Notes under the pieces: generated by a model | The model's input: only the letters and a program-made list of their open reading frames with translations | The model's database searches: none | Told to the model about the DNA's origin: nothing | Source: Bacteroidia bacterium | GTDB taxonomy: Bacteria; Bacteroidota; Bacteroidia; UKL13-3 | Direction of reading: 5' to 3' | Assembly: GCA_019454865.1 (NCBI GenBank) | Contig: JACFNJ010000003.1 | Coordinates: 1 to 16,798, forward strand | DNA length: 16,798 nucleotides | Part shown: positions 1 through 8,121 of the stretch, piece after piece | Layout: every line of letters starts with the position of its first letter | How positions within the stretch are numbered: the first letter of the stretch is position 1 | Program-made: the position numbers and the translations under genes

Positions 1-2015
1 AAAGTTGGAAATTAGAAGTTATGACAATTGTAATGATGTGCCAGGTTGTATTAACTTCCATGCTAATCGGAGTAAAGATTTTTGGCTATAAAGTAGGAAG
101 CAGTCCGTTTGAGTTATTACGTAATGTAATGGAAGGGCCAATTTTTAGCAGACCGGATTACATGAGTAGTATTAAAGATGGAAATGGCTTAAATCCATTG
201 TTGCAAAACTATTGGATGGTTATTCATCCGCCTGCTTTATTTTTGGGTTTTGCTACTACCATTGTCCCATTTGCTTATGTTATTGCAGCATTGTGGAAGA
301 AAGATTTTAAAAACTGGATTAAACCTACACTACCTTGGACATTGGTAAGCAGTTTGGCATTAGGTGCAGGAATTATTATGGGAGGCTATTGGGCTTACGA
401 GAGTTTAAGCTTTGGCGGCTATTGGGCTTGGGATCCGGTGGAAAACGCATCACTTGTGCCTTGGTTGTTTTTAATTGCCGGATTGCATGTGTTGTTGTTG
501 TATAAATCAACAGGTAACTCTTTAATTACCGCTAAAATTTTATTAATAGCCACTTTTATTTTGGTATTGTATGCAACTTTCTTAACCCGAAGTGGTGTAC
601 TTGGCGAGGCTTCTGTACATTCCTTTACCGATTTGGGAATGAGTGGTCAATTGTTACTTTTTATATTTGTTTTTTTAGGATTAAGCATTGCAATGCTTGT
701 GTATCGCTGGAAAGACATACCTAAAAGCGAGAAAGACGAAGATACATTTACAAGAGAATTTTGGATGTTTATCGGTAGTTTAGTGCTGGTTATTTCATCG
801 TTTCAAGTTATCATCACTACATCTATTCCGGTATTTAATAAGGTTTTTGGTACCAATATGGCGCCACCCACCGATGTAATGACACATTACAACAAATGGC
901 AAATGCCTATGGCTATTATAATTGCTATATTAACCGGAATTGCACATGTATTAAAGTATAAGAAAAACAATAAAAAGGTATATACAACCTTGTTGTTGCA
1001 TGTGGTTATTTCATTAGCTTTAACAGTAGCCGCAATGTTTGCTTTTGAGGTTAAGCAGTGGCTTTATTCCGGATTAATGTTTGCATCCGTGTATGCTATT
1101 GTTGCTAACGGGCATATTTTATTGCCTTACTTAACCGGTAAATTTAAAATGGCAGGGGCAAGTGTTGCCCATATTGGTTTTGGTGTATTGCTTATAGGGG
1201 TTTTAGTATCATCTGTAAACAAACGTGTAATCTCTATCAACCAAACCGGAATGCAGTTAAATCCTGAATTTACTAACCAAGACAACATTGAGCACGTATA
1301 TTTAGAAAAAGGCAAAGTAGTGCGTATGGGTGATTATGAAATTGAATATGTTCGTGATTCAACGCACTGGGTAAATAATTACTATATTGTTCATTACAAA
1401 AAAATAAATGCAAACAATGAAGTGGAATACGAATTTAATTTGCATCCGAATGCACAAATAAATCCTAAGATGGGATTAGTTGCTAATCCGGATACCAAGC
1501 ATTACATCAGCCATGATGTTTTCACCTTTGTTAGCTCAGTACCTAAAGAGAAATCAACCAAATACATTAACGAAAGAAACCACGAAATACATATTGGCGA
1601 CACCATTTATACAAATAATGGATATGCAGTTTTATTACGCATTAACTCCAATGCTAAAGAGCAAAACTTAGATATGGAAAAGCTGAGTTTGTTAATTGCT
1701 GCCGAGTTTAAGGTACATAGTTTAAAAGGTGATTTTACAGCAACGCCAATGTATGGTATTCGCGAAAATGCAGAAGTGCGATTTGAATCTACAGTGGAAG
1801 AAATAGGGTTGCGTTTTAAATTTAATGGAGTAAATCCGGATAAACAAACGGTAAAAATTGAAACATCAGAAAGGGATTCAAGTGGTGATTTCATTATTAT
1901 GAAAGCAATTATTTTCCCTTGGATTAATTTGGTTTGGCTTGGTACAATCCTTACTTTAGCAGGTATTGCAATATCAGCTGTTCGAAGAATTCAAGATTCA
2001 AGTAGAGCAAAATAA
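1..2015 (+). CDS. ccmF: Cytochrome c maturation protein CcmF (heme lyase subunit), 5' end outside window
   Basis: Polytopic membrane protein that acts with CcmH-type partners to attach heme to apocytochrome c on the periplasmic side. The frame stays open from base 3 to the Met at 21, so this Met is internal and the true start lies upstream. Counting from that Met, an IHPP motif is at residues 68-71, the heme-handling tryptophan-rich (WWD) motif GGYWAWDPVENASLVPW at 132-148, and a conserved LTRSGVLGEASVHSF segment at 188-202 that carries a likely heme-ligand histidine (H200). Many hydrophobic helices fill residues 1-400. A soluble, presumably periplasmic stretch covers about 405-630, and one last helix lies near 635-657. 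The long soluble insert is usual for Bacteroidota CcmF. The DUF2520 gene follows after 45 bp and may be cotranscribed. Family assignment is firm. Heme-ligand roles are inferred from the family. Confidence 0.93.
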   Translation, partial: SWKLEVMTIVMMCQVVLTSMLIGVKIFGYKVGSSPFELLRNVMEGPIFSRPDYMSSIKDGNGLNPLLQNYWMVIHPPALFLGFATTIVPFAYVIAALWKKDFKNWIKPTLPWTLVSSLALGAGIIMGGYWAYESLSFGGYWAWDPVENASLVPWLFLIAGLHVLLLYKSTGNSLITAKILLIATFILVLYATFLTRSGVLGEASVHSFTDLGMSGQLLLFIFVFLGLSIAMLVYRWKDIPKSEKDEDTFTREFWMFIGSLVLVISSFQVIITTSIPVFNKVFGTNMAPPTDVMTHYNKWQMPMAIIIAILTGIAHVLKYKKNNKKVYTTLLLHVVISLALTVAAMFAFEVKQWLYSGLMFASVYAIVANGHILLPYLTGKFKMAGASVAHIGFGVLLIGVLVSSVNKRVISINQTGMQLNPEFTNQDNIEHVYLEKGKVVRMGDYEIEYVRDSTHWVNNYYIVHYKKINANNEVEYEFNLHPNAQINPKMGLVANPDTKHYISHDVFTFVSSVPKEKSTKYINERNHEIHIGDTIYTNNGYAVLLRINSNAKEQNLDMEKLSLLIAAEFKVHSLKGDFTATPMYGIRENAEVRFESTVEEIGLRFKFNGVNPDKQTVKIETSERDSSGDFIIMKAIIFPWINLVWLGTILTLAGIAISAVRRIQDSSRAK

Positions 2016-2060
2016 TTTGTACCTTGCAGTGTAGAAAATTTATTTAAAGGTTATACCAAA

Positions 2061-2828
2061 ATGAGTCCTGCAATAGCAATAATAGGTTCCGGAAATGTAG
2101 CTACTCAACTTGGATTGGCTCTGCAAAATAAGGGGCTAAACATTGCATGTGTGTATAGCAAAACGCATAATAATGCAATTGCATTGGCTCAACTGCTAGA
2201 TACCAAAGCTGTTCAATTTACTAATGAAATTCCTAATAACTTAGATTGGTACATTATAGCTGTAAATGATGATGCAATAGCAGCGGTTTCGGCACAATTA
2301 AATGTAAATGGAATAGTAACGCATACTTCCGGCAGTGTATCTATAGAAGTATTATGCAAACATGAGCGAAGAGGAGTGTTTTATCCCTTGCAAACTATTA
2401 CTAAAAACGCTAATATTGATTTTTCAGCAATAAATATTTTGGTTGAAAGTGCCGATGAAAATGATGCAATATTGATAAAAAAATATGCCAAGCTGCTAAG
2501 TGATAAAGTTTTGGAAGTATCATCAGCACAACGCCAAATGCTGCATGTAGCAGCGGTTTTTGCTAATAATTTTACCAATCATTTAATGGGAATAGCAAAA
2601 GAAATATTAGAAACCAATAACCTACCTACAAACCTATTGGATGATTTAATACTTCAAACTGCAAACAAAGCCACATTGCAACATCCATTTTCGATACAAA
2701 CCGGACCCAAAGTAAGGAATGATATAAACACAATTAATAAACACATAGAGTTGTTGCAATCCAATTCGGATTATTTAAGGCTTTATTTGCTTTTAACAGA
2801 AAGCATTGGAAGCAAAACAAATCACTAA
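2061..2828 (+). CDS. Rossmann-like, DUF2520 domain-containing protein (putative NAD(P)-binding oxidoreductase)
   Basis: Predicted cytoplasmic protein of 255 residues. The N-terminus has a dinucleotide-binding fold with the glycine-rich turn GSGNVA at residues 9-14. The C-terminal half is the mainly helical DUF2520 domain, recognised by the segment around VFANNFTNHL. The build resembles F420-dependent NADP oxidoreductases and pyrroline-5-carboxylate or ketopantoate reductases, but substrate and reaction are unknown for this family. The ATG at 2061 puts the Rossmann motif at the usual distance from the N-terminus. No consensus TAnnTTTG box is seen in the 45-bp gap after ccmF; TACCTTGC at 2019-2026 is one base short. 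Cotranscription with ccmF is therefore possible. The stop codon overlaps that of convergent miaA. Family call is good; no enzymatic name is justified. Confidence 0.85.
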   Translation: MSPAIAIIGSGNVATQLGLALQNKGLNIACVYSKTHNNAIALAQLLDTKAVQFTNEIPNNLDWYIIAVNDDAIAAVSAQLNVNGIVTHTSGSVSIEVLCKHERRGVFYPLQTITKNANIDFSAINILVESADENDAILIKKYAKLLSDKVLEVSSAQRQMLHVAAVFANNFTNHLMGIAKEILETNNLPTNLLDDLILQTANKATLQHPFSIQTGPKVRNDINTINKHIELLQSNSDYLRLYLLLTESIGSKTNH

Positions 2829-3724
2829 TTATTTTCCGGGTTTTTATAAAGTTCAATTATTTTATCCGTTTCTGTAGGTAAAAACCAATTTTGTGGAGCC
2901 TCCTTTTTGAACCAGGTAATTTGTTTTTTTGCGTAATTTCTACTGTGTTGTTTTATTAAGTGTATTGCAGTATCTAATGTAAGATTTCCGTTTAAGTAAT
3001 CAAACAGCTCGGTATAACCTACCGTTTGCAGGGCGTAAACATTACGATAGGGGAGCATTCGTTTCACTTCATCCAATAATCCGGCTTGCATCATGCTATC
3101 CACACGTGAATTAATTCTTTCGTAAAGCTCTTCACGCGGCCGGTTTATTACTATTTTCAATGTTTTAAAATCTCTTTTCGCCTTTTTACTATTTACTTTA
3201 AAACCGTTTTGTACGGCTTTCCCAATCTCAATTGCCCGCATTACACGCTGAGGGTTTTGCAATTCGGCAGAATTATATAAGTTTATATCAATACTTTTTA
3301 GTAGCGCTGTTAGTGCATTCATTCCTTCTGTTTTATAAAGATCATTCAAGTACAAGCGTAGGTTTTCATCTGCTTGTGGCATGTCATCCAATCCGTCAAT
3401 TAAGGCTTTTACGTACAATCCGCTACCACCAACGGCTATTACTGTATCGTGCTTTTTAAATAATTCTGAAAGTTTGTTTAAAGCATCTCGTTCAAAATCT
3501 CCGGCTGTATAAGTTTCAGCAACCGATTTATGCCCAATAAAATGATGTGTAGCTGCTAATAATTCGGATTCAGTTGGCTTAGCTGTACCAATATTTAATT
3601 CTTTATAAAACTGTCTGCTATCAGCCGAAATAATTTCAGTATTTAATTGTTGTGCAAGTTTAATTGCAGTTTCAGTTTTACCAACGGCCGTAGGTCCTAA
3701 AATACAAATTAGGGTTTTTATCAT
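2825..3724 (-). CDS. miaA: tRNA dimethylallyltransferase (tRNA isopentenyladenosine-37 synthase)
   Basis: Transfers the dimethylallyl group of DMAPP to N6 of adenosine-37 in tRNAs that read codons beginning with U, which stabilises codon-anticodon pairing. At 299 residues it is close to the normal family length. The P-loop GPTAVGKT is at residues 10-17 and the DSRQFY motif with the catalytic Asp is at 35-40. VGGSGLY follows at 98-104, then NPQRVMRAIE in the middle and QTVGYTELFDYL plus RNYAKKQITWFKK towards the C-terminus. The ATG at 3724 gives the normal short lead to the P-loop. A perfect -7 box (TAACTTTG on the minus strand) ends 21 nt before the start. The stop codon overlaps the stop of the convergent DUF2520 gene, so there is no room for separate terminators. 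Confidence 0.97.
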   Translation of the reverse strand: MIKTLICILGPTAVGKTETAIKLAQQLNTEIISADSRQFYKELNIGTAKPTESELLAATHHFIGHKSVAETYTAGDFERDALNKLSELFKKHDTVIAVGGSGLYVKALIDGLDDMPQADENLRLYLNDLYKTEGMNALTALLKSIDINLYNSAELQNPQRVMRAIEIGKAVQNGFKVNSKKAKRDFKTLKIVINRPREELYERINSRVDSMMQAGLLDEVKRMLPYRNVYALQTVGYTELFDYLNGNLTLDTAIHLIKQHSRNYAKKQITWFKKEAPQNWFLPTETDKIIELYKNPENN

Positions 3725-3952
3725 TATACTAATTTAATACCTGTACAAAGTTAATTATATTTTAGGGAGAATGTGTTGTGGTATGCTAACCTGACTGTGA
3801 GGCTATATCCTTTTCTACAATAGTAGAAATTTAAAAGGCTTTGTAGCCTTTACCTAATAATTAATATTATGTTAAATACGCTTGAAAAACATCTTATTTA
3901 AATGTTGGCTCATTCCTATTATTGCAAATCATTAAATGAGTTTAATTAAAAT
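3725..3952. other. Intergenic region upstream of miaA with two adjacent hairpins
   Basis: No protein-coding frame of note was found here. It holds the miaA promoter and two perfect short inverted repeats 4 bp apart. The first is TTTCTAC-aata-GTAGAAA at 3812-3829; the second is AAAGGCT-ttgt-AGCCTTT at 3834-3851. An AGGCTA at 3800-3805 could pair with TAGCCT at 3844-3849 and so compete with the second stem. A near-consensus plus-strand box TATATTTT at 3756-3763 lies upstream of the pair. Whether any of this is transcribed cannot be told from sequence. Confidence 0.5.
3746..3753 (-). promoter_or_regulatory. Bacteroidota -7 promoter box of miaA
   Basis: On the minus strand these bases read TAACTTTG, an exact match to TAnnTTTG. 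The box ends 21 nt before the miaA ATG, the same spacing as at korA and at the last gene of the window. No clear -33 TTG box was found. Confidence 0.65.
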
Positions 3953-3988
3953 AAAAAAAAGCTACTGACACTAATCAATAGCTTTTTT
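3953..3988 (-). terminator. Intrinsic terminator of the TPR-protein gene
   Basis: The stem GCTATTGA/TCAGTAGC (minus strand, one G-U pair, 6-nt loop) is flanked by six A on one side and a run of eight T on the other, so the hairpin extends into the A/T tracts. It begins 20 bp past the stop codon of the minus-strand TPR gene. The A tract on the opposite side means it could also work in the other direction. Confidence 0.85.
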
Positions 3989-4007
3989 AAAATAAATAAA
4001 ATAAAAC

Positions 4008-5396
4008 CTATTCTAATTCATCAAGCTTCTTTTTGGTTTCCATAAATTTAGCTTCATCATTCATATTAGCATACAATGATTTTAAAGATTCATAAATCAA
4101 GATTGTATTTCTTTTCTTTTCAGCTTTTAGGTTTTCATCACTTTCAGGCATTGTTTCAACTATTGCTAATGCATCGTTAAAGTATTTTAATGATTTATTT
4201 AAAAGCTCTAATTGTTGTTTACGTAGCACTTCGTATTTCTTATCGTATTCAGCTTGAGTTGCTCCGGTAACGGCATTCATTTTATTCACTAAAAGTACGT
4301 TTTCATAATTGTTTAATAAAGCTCCTAAAGCATAATATCCGTCCATATTATCAGGATTTAACTCAACTGTTTTTTTGTAATTGGTTTCTGCTAAATTAGC
4401 ATTGGTTAGCATTGCCTTATATAATGAGTCTGATTTAGTTCGTAAGTTTTTAGCTTGATTTTGAAACTTAGTTTTATTGGCAGGAACTTTTTCGGCTTTA
4501 GCTTTTTTATCAGCTTTTTCTGCCTCATCTGCGGCTTTACGTGCATTACTTAAACACTCTGATGCATATTTATCGTATATATTTCCACGTACATAATTAA
4601 GTGTTGCGTTATCCGGATTGTTAGTTAAGGCTTCGTTTATTTTTGAAAGTAAAATACTTTGTTTCCCTTGATTCAAATAAATATTAAGTTCATAATTTAT
4701 TAAATCTTTATCAGTAGGAAACCGATTTCTACCAAGCTCAACTACTTCTAATCCCTTGGCAGTGTCGCCATTTATTAAATATGTTTCAGCATTTATGTAA
4801 TATACAATCGGGCTTTGGTAATCCATATCAATTAGCTTTTTAGAGTATGTTCTTGCTATATCATACTTTTGGTCAACATAAGCAGAGCGGTATATTGCAT
4901 CGTAAATGGCGCGTTCCGTTAAATTATTTTTCTTTAATTGCCCATCTTTATCTAAAGGAATTGTTGCTGTAACATATTCAAAAAACTTAATTGTTTTAGT
5001 ATAATCTTTAGCTTGCAAGGCAGTCCATCCTGCATTATAAGCATCAAAAGCCGCTTGTATAATGGCTTGTGATCCACAATACCAATCGTACCGTTTTTTT
5101 GTGTCGCTGGTTACACATCCTTTAGCAGCCAATACAAATTGTTCAACCGTATTATTATCAACCAATGCCGAATACGCTTTGTTTCTTAATATCGTATCAT
5201 AAATTGCAGTACGGTAATACCACATTTTGGGGTCGTCTTTGGTATCATCATGTGTTGCAGCTTCATCTATGGCTTTTTTGGCATCTACCATTTCCAGGTT
5301 TCGTAAATAAACTGCTGCACTTTCAACATTGCTGCGCTGTGCATAAGCAGTTTGTAAAGTAGCTGTTGCAGCTAAAATTAAAACAAGTTTTCTCAT
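4008..5396 (-). CDS. Secreted tetratricopeptide-like repeat protein, function unknown
   Basis: A 462-residue protein with a classical signal peptide: charged MRK, a hydrophobic run, then AYA before Gln20, giving a probable cut at residue 19/20. It is therefore likely periplasmic or surface-exposed. The rest is almost entirely helical with TPR-like units, for example the stretch around ETNYKKTVELNPDNMDGYYALG and an earlier one around NPDNATLNYVRGNIYDKYA. A highly charged, Lys/Ala/Glu-rich segment near residues 285-325 looks like a coiled-coil insertion between repeats. No catalytic motif was seen. TPR proteins usually act as scaffolds for protein-protein contacts, but no partner can be named here. 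It is divergent from ppk1, with a 21-bp inverted repeat just upstream of its start, and is followed by a strong terminator, so it is probably transcribed alone. Confidence 0.85.
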   Translation of the reverse strand: MRKLVLILAATATLQTAYAQRSNVESAAVYLRNLEMVDAKKAIDEAATHDDTKDDPKMWYYRTAIYDTILRNKAYSALVDNNTVEQFVLAAKGCVTSDTKKRYDWYCGSQAIIQAAFDAYNAGWTALQAKDYTKTIKFFEYVTATIPLDKDGQLKKNNLTERAIYDAIYRSAYVDQKYDIARTYSKKLIDMDYQSPIVYYINAETYLINGDTAKGLEVVELGRNRFPTDKDLINYELNIYLNQGKQSILLSKINEALTNNPDNATLNYVRGNIYDKYASECLSNARKAADEAEKADKKAKAEKVPANKTKFQNQAKNLRTKSDSLYKAMLTNANLAETNYKKTVELNPDNMDGYYALGALLNNYENVLLVNKMNAVTGATQAEYDKKYEVLRKQQLELLNKSLKYFNDALAIVETMPESDENLKAEKKRNTILIYESLKSLYANMNDEAKFMETKKKLDELE

Positions 5397-5411
5397 AATT
5401 ACAATCTGTAC

Positions 5412-5432
5412 GTTTGTATAAACGATACAAAC
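5412..5432. repeat. Perfect 8-5-8 inverted repeat in the TPR gene/ppk1 divergent region
   Basis: GTTTGTAT at 5412-5419 and ATACAAAC at 5425-5432 are exact reverse complements around the spacer AAACG. The repeat begins 16 bp before the TPR gene's ATG and 109 bp before that of ppk1. On the minus strand one arm overlaps TTAGTTTG, which resembles a -7 box shifted by one base. It could be an operator for a dimeric regulator or a hairpin in the TPR gene's leader. Confidence 0.55.
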
Positions 5433-5540
5433 TAAATGTTATTTGTGTAAAACTAAAAAAAATGATTATGTTTTATGATATATATTGCATTTTAAAAATC
5501 GTAAAAACCATAGTACAATAGCCAAAACAATAAAATACTA

Positions 5541-7610
5541 ATGATTAAAGAACACAACGGATATTTATATAAAGACCGGGAAATAAGTTGGATGCTTTTT
5601 AATGAAAGAGTGTTGCAAGAGGCTGAATCGGAAGACACCCCGGTATTGGAACGCCTAAAATTTTTAGCAATTTTTTCTTCAAATAATGATGAGTTTTTTC
5701 GTGTTCGCGTTGCAAGCCTGATACGGAATAAAAAATTACAAATAAAATACGATATTCAATATCCTCCCGAAAAAGTATTGAAAGAAATACAAGAATTAGC
5801 AATCAAACAAAACAACCGTTTTGATTCGGTTTATCAGCAGGTAATACAAAAACTTAAAGAAAACCGAATATATATTTTGGATGAAAACGAGTTATCCTTA
5901 TCCCAAAAAATAACCGTAATGGAGTATGCACGCAGAAAAGTTATACCTCATTTATTCCCTATTGTTTTAGATAACTTGAAACGGGTTCCACATCTACGCG
6001 ATAGAAGCATTTATTTAGCAGTAAGGATGCGTGATTCGAATAAACTAATACCTGATAAACATGCATTAATTGAAATCCCTAAATTACCTCTACCGCGTTT
6101 TTTTGAACTACCAACCGAAGATGAAAATACCTATATTTTATACATTGATGATGTAATTCGAACTTCTTTAAAGCGTATTTTCAGTATTTTTAATCACGAC
6201 CAATTTGAAGCATACACAATTAAAGTAACTCGCGATGCTGAGCTTACCATGGATGAAGACCAAAAAATAAATAGCTCGTTTATGGAAAAAATCCAGAAAA
6301 GTATAAAGCAACGCTCAAAAGGTAGCCCTACCCGATTTTCGTATGATTCGGCTATGCCTCCTGAAATGTTGGAGTTACTTACAAAACAATTGAACATTGG
6401 CAGAACCAACAGAATACCCGGTGGTAGGTATCATAACTTAAAAAATTTGATGGATTTTCCGGTTATAAACAATCCTTCATTATATTATGAGCCATTTCAA
6501 CCCATTGCTATCAAAGAGTTTGAAAACAGTAAAACCATTTTTGACGCTATAAGTGCAAAAGACTATTTGTTAACTCCCCCCTACCAAAGTTTTGACTATC
6601 TCATCCGTATGTTGAGAGAATCCGCAATTGACCCCAATGTAAAATCTATTAAAATCACGCTTTATCGTGTTGCACAATATAGCAATGTGGTAAATGCTTT
6701 GATTAATGCAGTGAAAAACGGAAAAAAAGTTTCGGTATTAATGGAGTTGCAAGCACGCTTTGATGAAGAACATAATATTTATTGGGCTAATAAATTACAG
6801 GAAGCCGGAGCTAAAGTGCATTTTGGAATACCTGACCAAAAAGTTCATGTCAAAGTTTGCTTAATTCAGCGTAAAGAAAACAAAGAGGATGCTCTGTATG
6901 CACATTTTTCAACCGGTAACTACAATGGTGTAACATCTCGTATTTATAGTGATTGTGCCATATTTACTAAAGACAAGCGATATACCAACGATATTACTAT
7001 TTTAATGGATATGCTTTTTAATAAACCCAATAAAAATGCCATTGAAAACTTATGGGTTGCACCAAACACAATGTTTACACAGCTTGCAGCAGCTATTGAA
7101 AATGAAATAAAAAATGCCCGGGATGGTAAACCTGCATATATAATTGCTAAACTAAATAGCTTATTGGATGAGAAAACAATTAATAAACTTTATGATGCAA
7201 GCAAAGCCGGAGTAAAAATAGATTTAATTGTTAGAGGAATTTGTGCTCTTGTTCCGGGTGTAAAAGGGCTAAGCGAAAACATACAAATAATAAGCATTAT
7301 TGACCGATTTCTGGAACATACGCGTGTGTTTATATTTGGGAATAACGGTGATGAAAAAATGTATCTATCTAGTGCTGATTGGATGACACGTAATTTATTT
7401 AATCGAGTGGAATGTGCATTTCCGATATTTGACACTACAATTAAAGAAACAATTCGCGAGATGCTAAATATCCAATTGCGTGACAACGTAAAAGCACGAT
7501 TGATAGATAAAGATTTTGAAAATAATTTTATAAAAAACGAAAACCCAAAAGTGCGGAGCCAATATGCTTTTTATGACTATTTGAAACAAAAACATTCCGT
7601 AACAGAATAA
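5541..7610 (+). CDS. ppk1: Polyphosphate kinase 1
   Basis: Makes inorganic polyphosphate by moving the gamma-phosphate of ATP onto a growing chain through a phospho-histidine intermediate; the reaction is reversible. At 689 residues it matches the usual PPK1 length. The N-terminal domain starts with DREISWMLFNERVL (12-25) and NNDEFFRVR (48-56). The head domain holds HLRDRSIYLAVRMRD (151-165). The two phospholipase-D-like catalytic domains follow, with PYQSFDYLIRML (347-358) and LQARFDEEHNIYW (403-415). The catalytic His436 lies in KVHVKV (434-439), then HFSTGNYN (455-462). The second conserved histidine is His593 in FLEHTRVFIFGN (590-601). The ATG at 5541 fits the family N-terminus. No TAnnTTTG promoter was identified upstream. 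The stop codon lies only 9 bp before the RNase P RNA promoter box, with no terminator between. Confidence 0.97.
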   Translation: MIKEHNGYLYKDREISWMLFNERVLQEAESEDTPVLERLKFLAIFSSNNDEFFRVRVASLIRNKKLQIKYDIQYPPEKVLKEIQELAIKQNNRFDSVYQQVIQKLKENRIYILDENELSLSQKITVMEYARRKVIPHLFPIVLDNLKRVPHLRDRSIYLAVRMRDSNKLIPDKHALIEIPKLPLPRFFELPTEDENTYILYIDDVIRTSLKRIFSIFNHDQFEAYTIKVTRDAELTMDEDQKINSSFMEKIQKSIKQRSKGSPTRFSYDSAMPPEMLELLTKQLNIGRTNRIPGGRYHNLKNLMDFPVINNPSLYYEPFQPIAIKEFENSKTIFDAISAKDYLLTPPYQSFDYLIRMLRESAIDPNVKSIKITLYRVAQYSNVVNALINAVKNGKKVSVLMELQARFDEEHNIYWANKLQEAGAKVHFGIPDQKVHVKVCLIQRKENKEDALYAHFSTGNYNGVTSRIYSDCAIFTKDKRYTNDITILMDMLFNKPNKNAIENLWVAPNTMFTQLAAAIENEIKNARDGKPAYIIAKLNSLLDEKTINKLYDASKAGVKIDLIVRGICALVPGVKGLSENIQIISIIDRFLEHTRVFIFGNNGDEKMYLSSADWMTRNLFNRVECAFPIFDTTIKETIREMLNIQLRDNVKARLIDKDFENNFIKNENPKVRSQYAFYDYLKQKHSVTE

Positions 7611-7619
7611 AATTATCTT

Positions 7620-7627
7620 TACTTTTG
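7620..7627 (+). promoter_or_regulatory. -7 promoter box of the RNase P RNA gene
   Basis: TACTTTTG is an exact match to TAnnTTTG. It lies just before the predicted first base pair of RNase P helix P1 at about 7630, so transcription would begin at or very near the mature 5' end. The upstream -33 element would fall within the end of ppk1 and is not obvious. Confidence 0.7.
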
Positions 7628-7629
7628 CA

Positions 7630-8016
7630 ATGCAAAAACAGCCAATCGCTTGGGATTAATGCCTAAGAGGAAAGTCCGGGCAACATAGAGTACTGTGCTA
7701 CCTAACGGGTAGGAAATAGTGTGTAATGCACTATTTACAGAAAGTGCAACAGAAAACAAACCACCGAACATAGTTCGGTAAGGGTGAAATGGCGGTGTAA
7801 GAGACCACCGGTATTTTAGTGATAAAGTACGCATGGCAAACCTCACAGGTTGCAAGGCCAAATAGGTTACGATGCTTGTTTTGCACAAGCAAAATGTTAC
7901 TCGCATTTTCGTAATGGGTAGGCTGCTAGATTTTAACTGCGAAGTTAAAACCAGATAAATGATTGGCGCATTTAAGTAACCTTAAATGTACAGAACCCGG
8001 CTTATCGTTTTTGTAT
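7630..8016 (+). ncRNA. rnpB: RNase P RNA, bacterial type A
   Basis: Catalytic RNA that trims the 5' leader of precursor tRNAs together with RnpA protein. The universally conserved CR-I block GAGGAAAGTCCGGGC is at 7667-7681. AGGGTGAAAT followed by GGCGGTGTAAGAGACCACC is at 7781-7809. The CR-V block ACAGAACCCGGCTTAT is at 7990-8005. Helix P1 closes the molecule: 7630-7639 pairs with 8007-8016 over ten positions, including one G-U. Other clear hairpins are ACCGAAC-ata-GTTCGGT (7763-7779), GCTTGT/ACAAGC (7874-7890), TTTTAACT-gcga-AGTTAAAA with a GNRA loop (7931-7950) and CATTTAAG/CTTAAATG (7969-7988). The length of about 387 nt is normal for type A. It has its own -7 box and a terminator directly behind. 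Ends are taken from P1 pairing and may be off by a few bases. Confidence 0.97.
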
Positions 8017-8017
8017 A

Positions 8018-8050
8018 TCGGAGGCGATTTATTTCGCTTCCGATTTTTTT
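8018..8050 (+). terminator. Intrinsic terminator of the RNase P RNA gene
   Basis: TCGGAGGCG (8018-8026) pairs with CGCTTCCGA (8035-8043) over nine positions with one G-U and an 8-nt loop, followed by seven T at 8044-8050. It begins 2 nt after the end of RNase P helix P1 and would also stop any transcript reading through from ppk1. Confidence 0.93.
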
Positions 8051-8109
8051 AAATAATATTACTGACTTAATGTTGATATTTCAATAGGCAAGCCTCCAAC
8101 TTTTTAGTT

Positions 8110-8117
8110 TAAATTTA
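8110..8117 (+). promoter_or_regulatory. Possible -7 box of the pcrA-type helicase gene, very close to its start codon
   Basis: TAAATTTA matches TAnnTTTG at five of six fixed positions and lies only 4 nt before the GTG start. If used, transcription would begin at about the start codon and the mRNA would be essentially leaderless. The gene sits behind a strong terminator, so it needs a promoter somewhere in 8051-8121, and this is the best candidate there. Confidence 0.4.
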
Positions 8118-8121
8118 CCAC

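Noticed and set aside
5514..5519. TACAAT as a sigma-70-like -10 box of ppk1
   Set aside because: The nearest -35-like element (TTGCAT at 5485-5490) is 23 bp away, and this organism appears to use the TAnnTTTG type.
7619..7906. 95-residue minus-strand open frame
   Set aside because: It is entirely antisense to the RNase P RNA gene, whose conserved blocks and helices account for the sequence.
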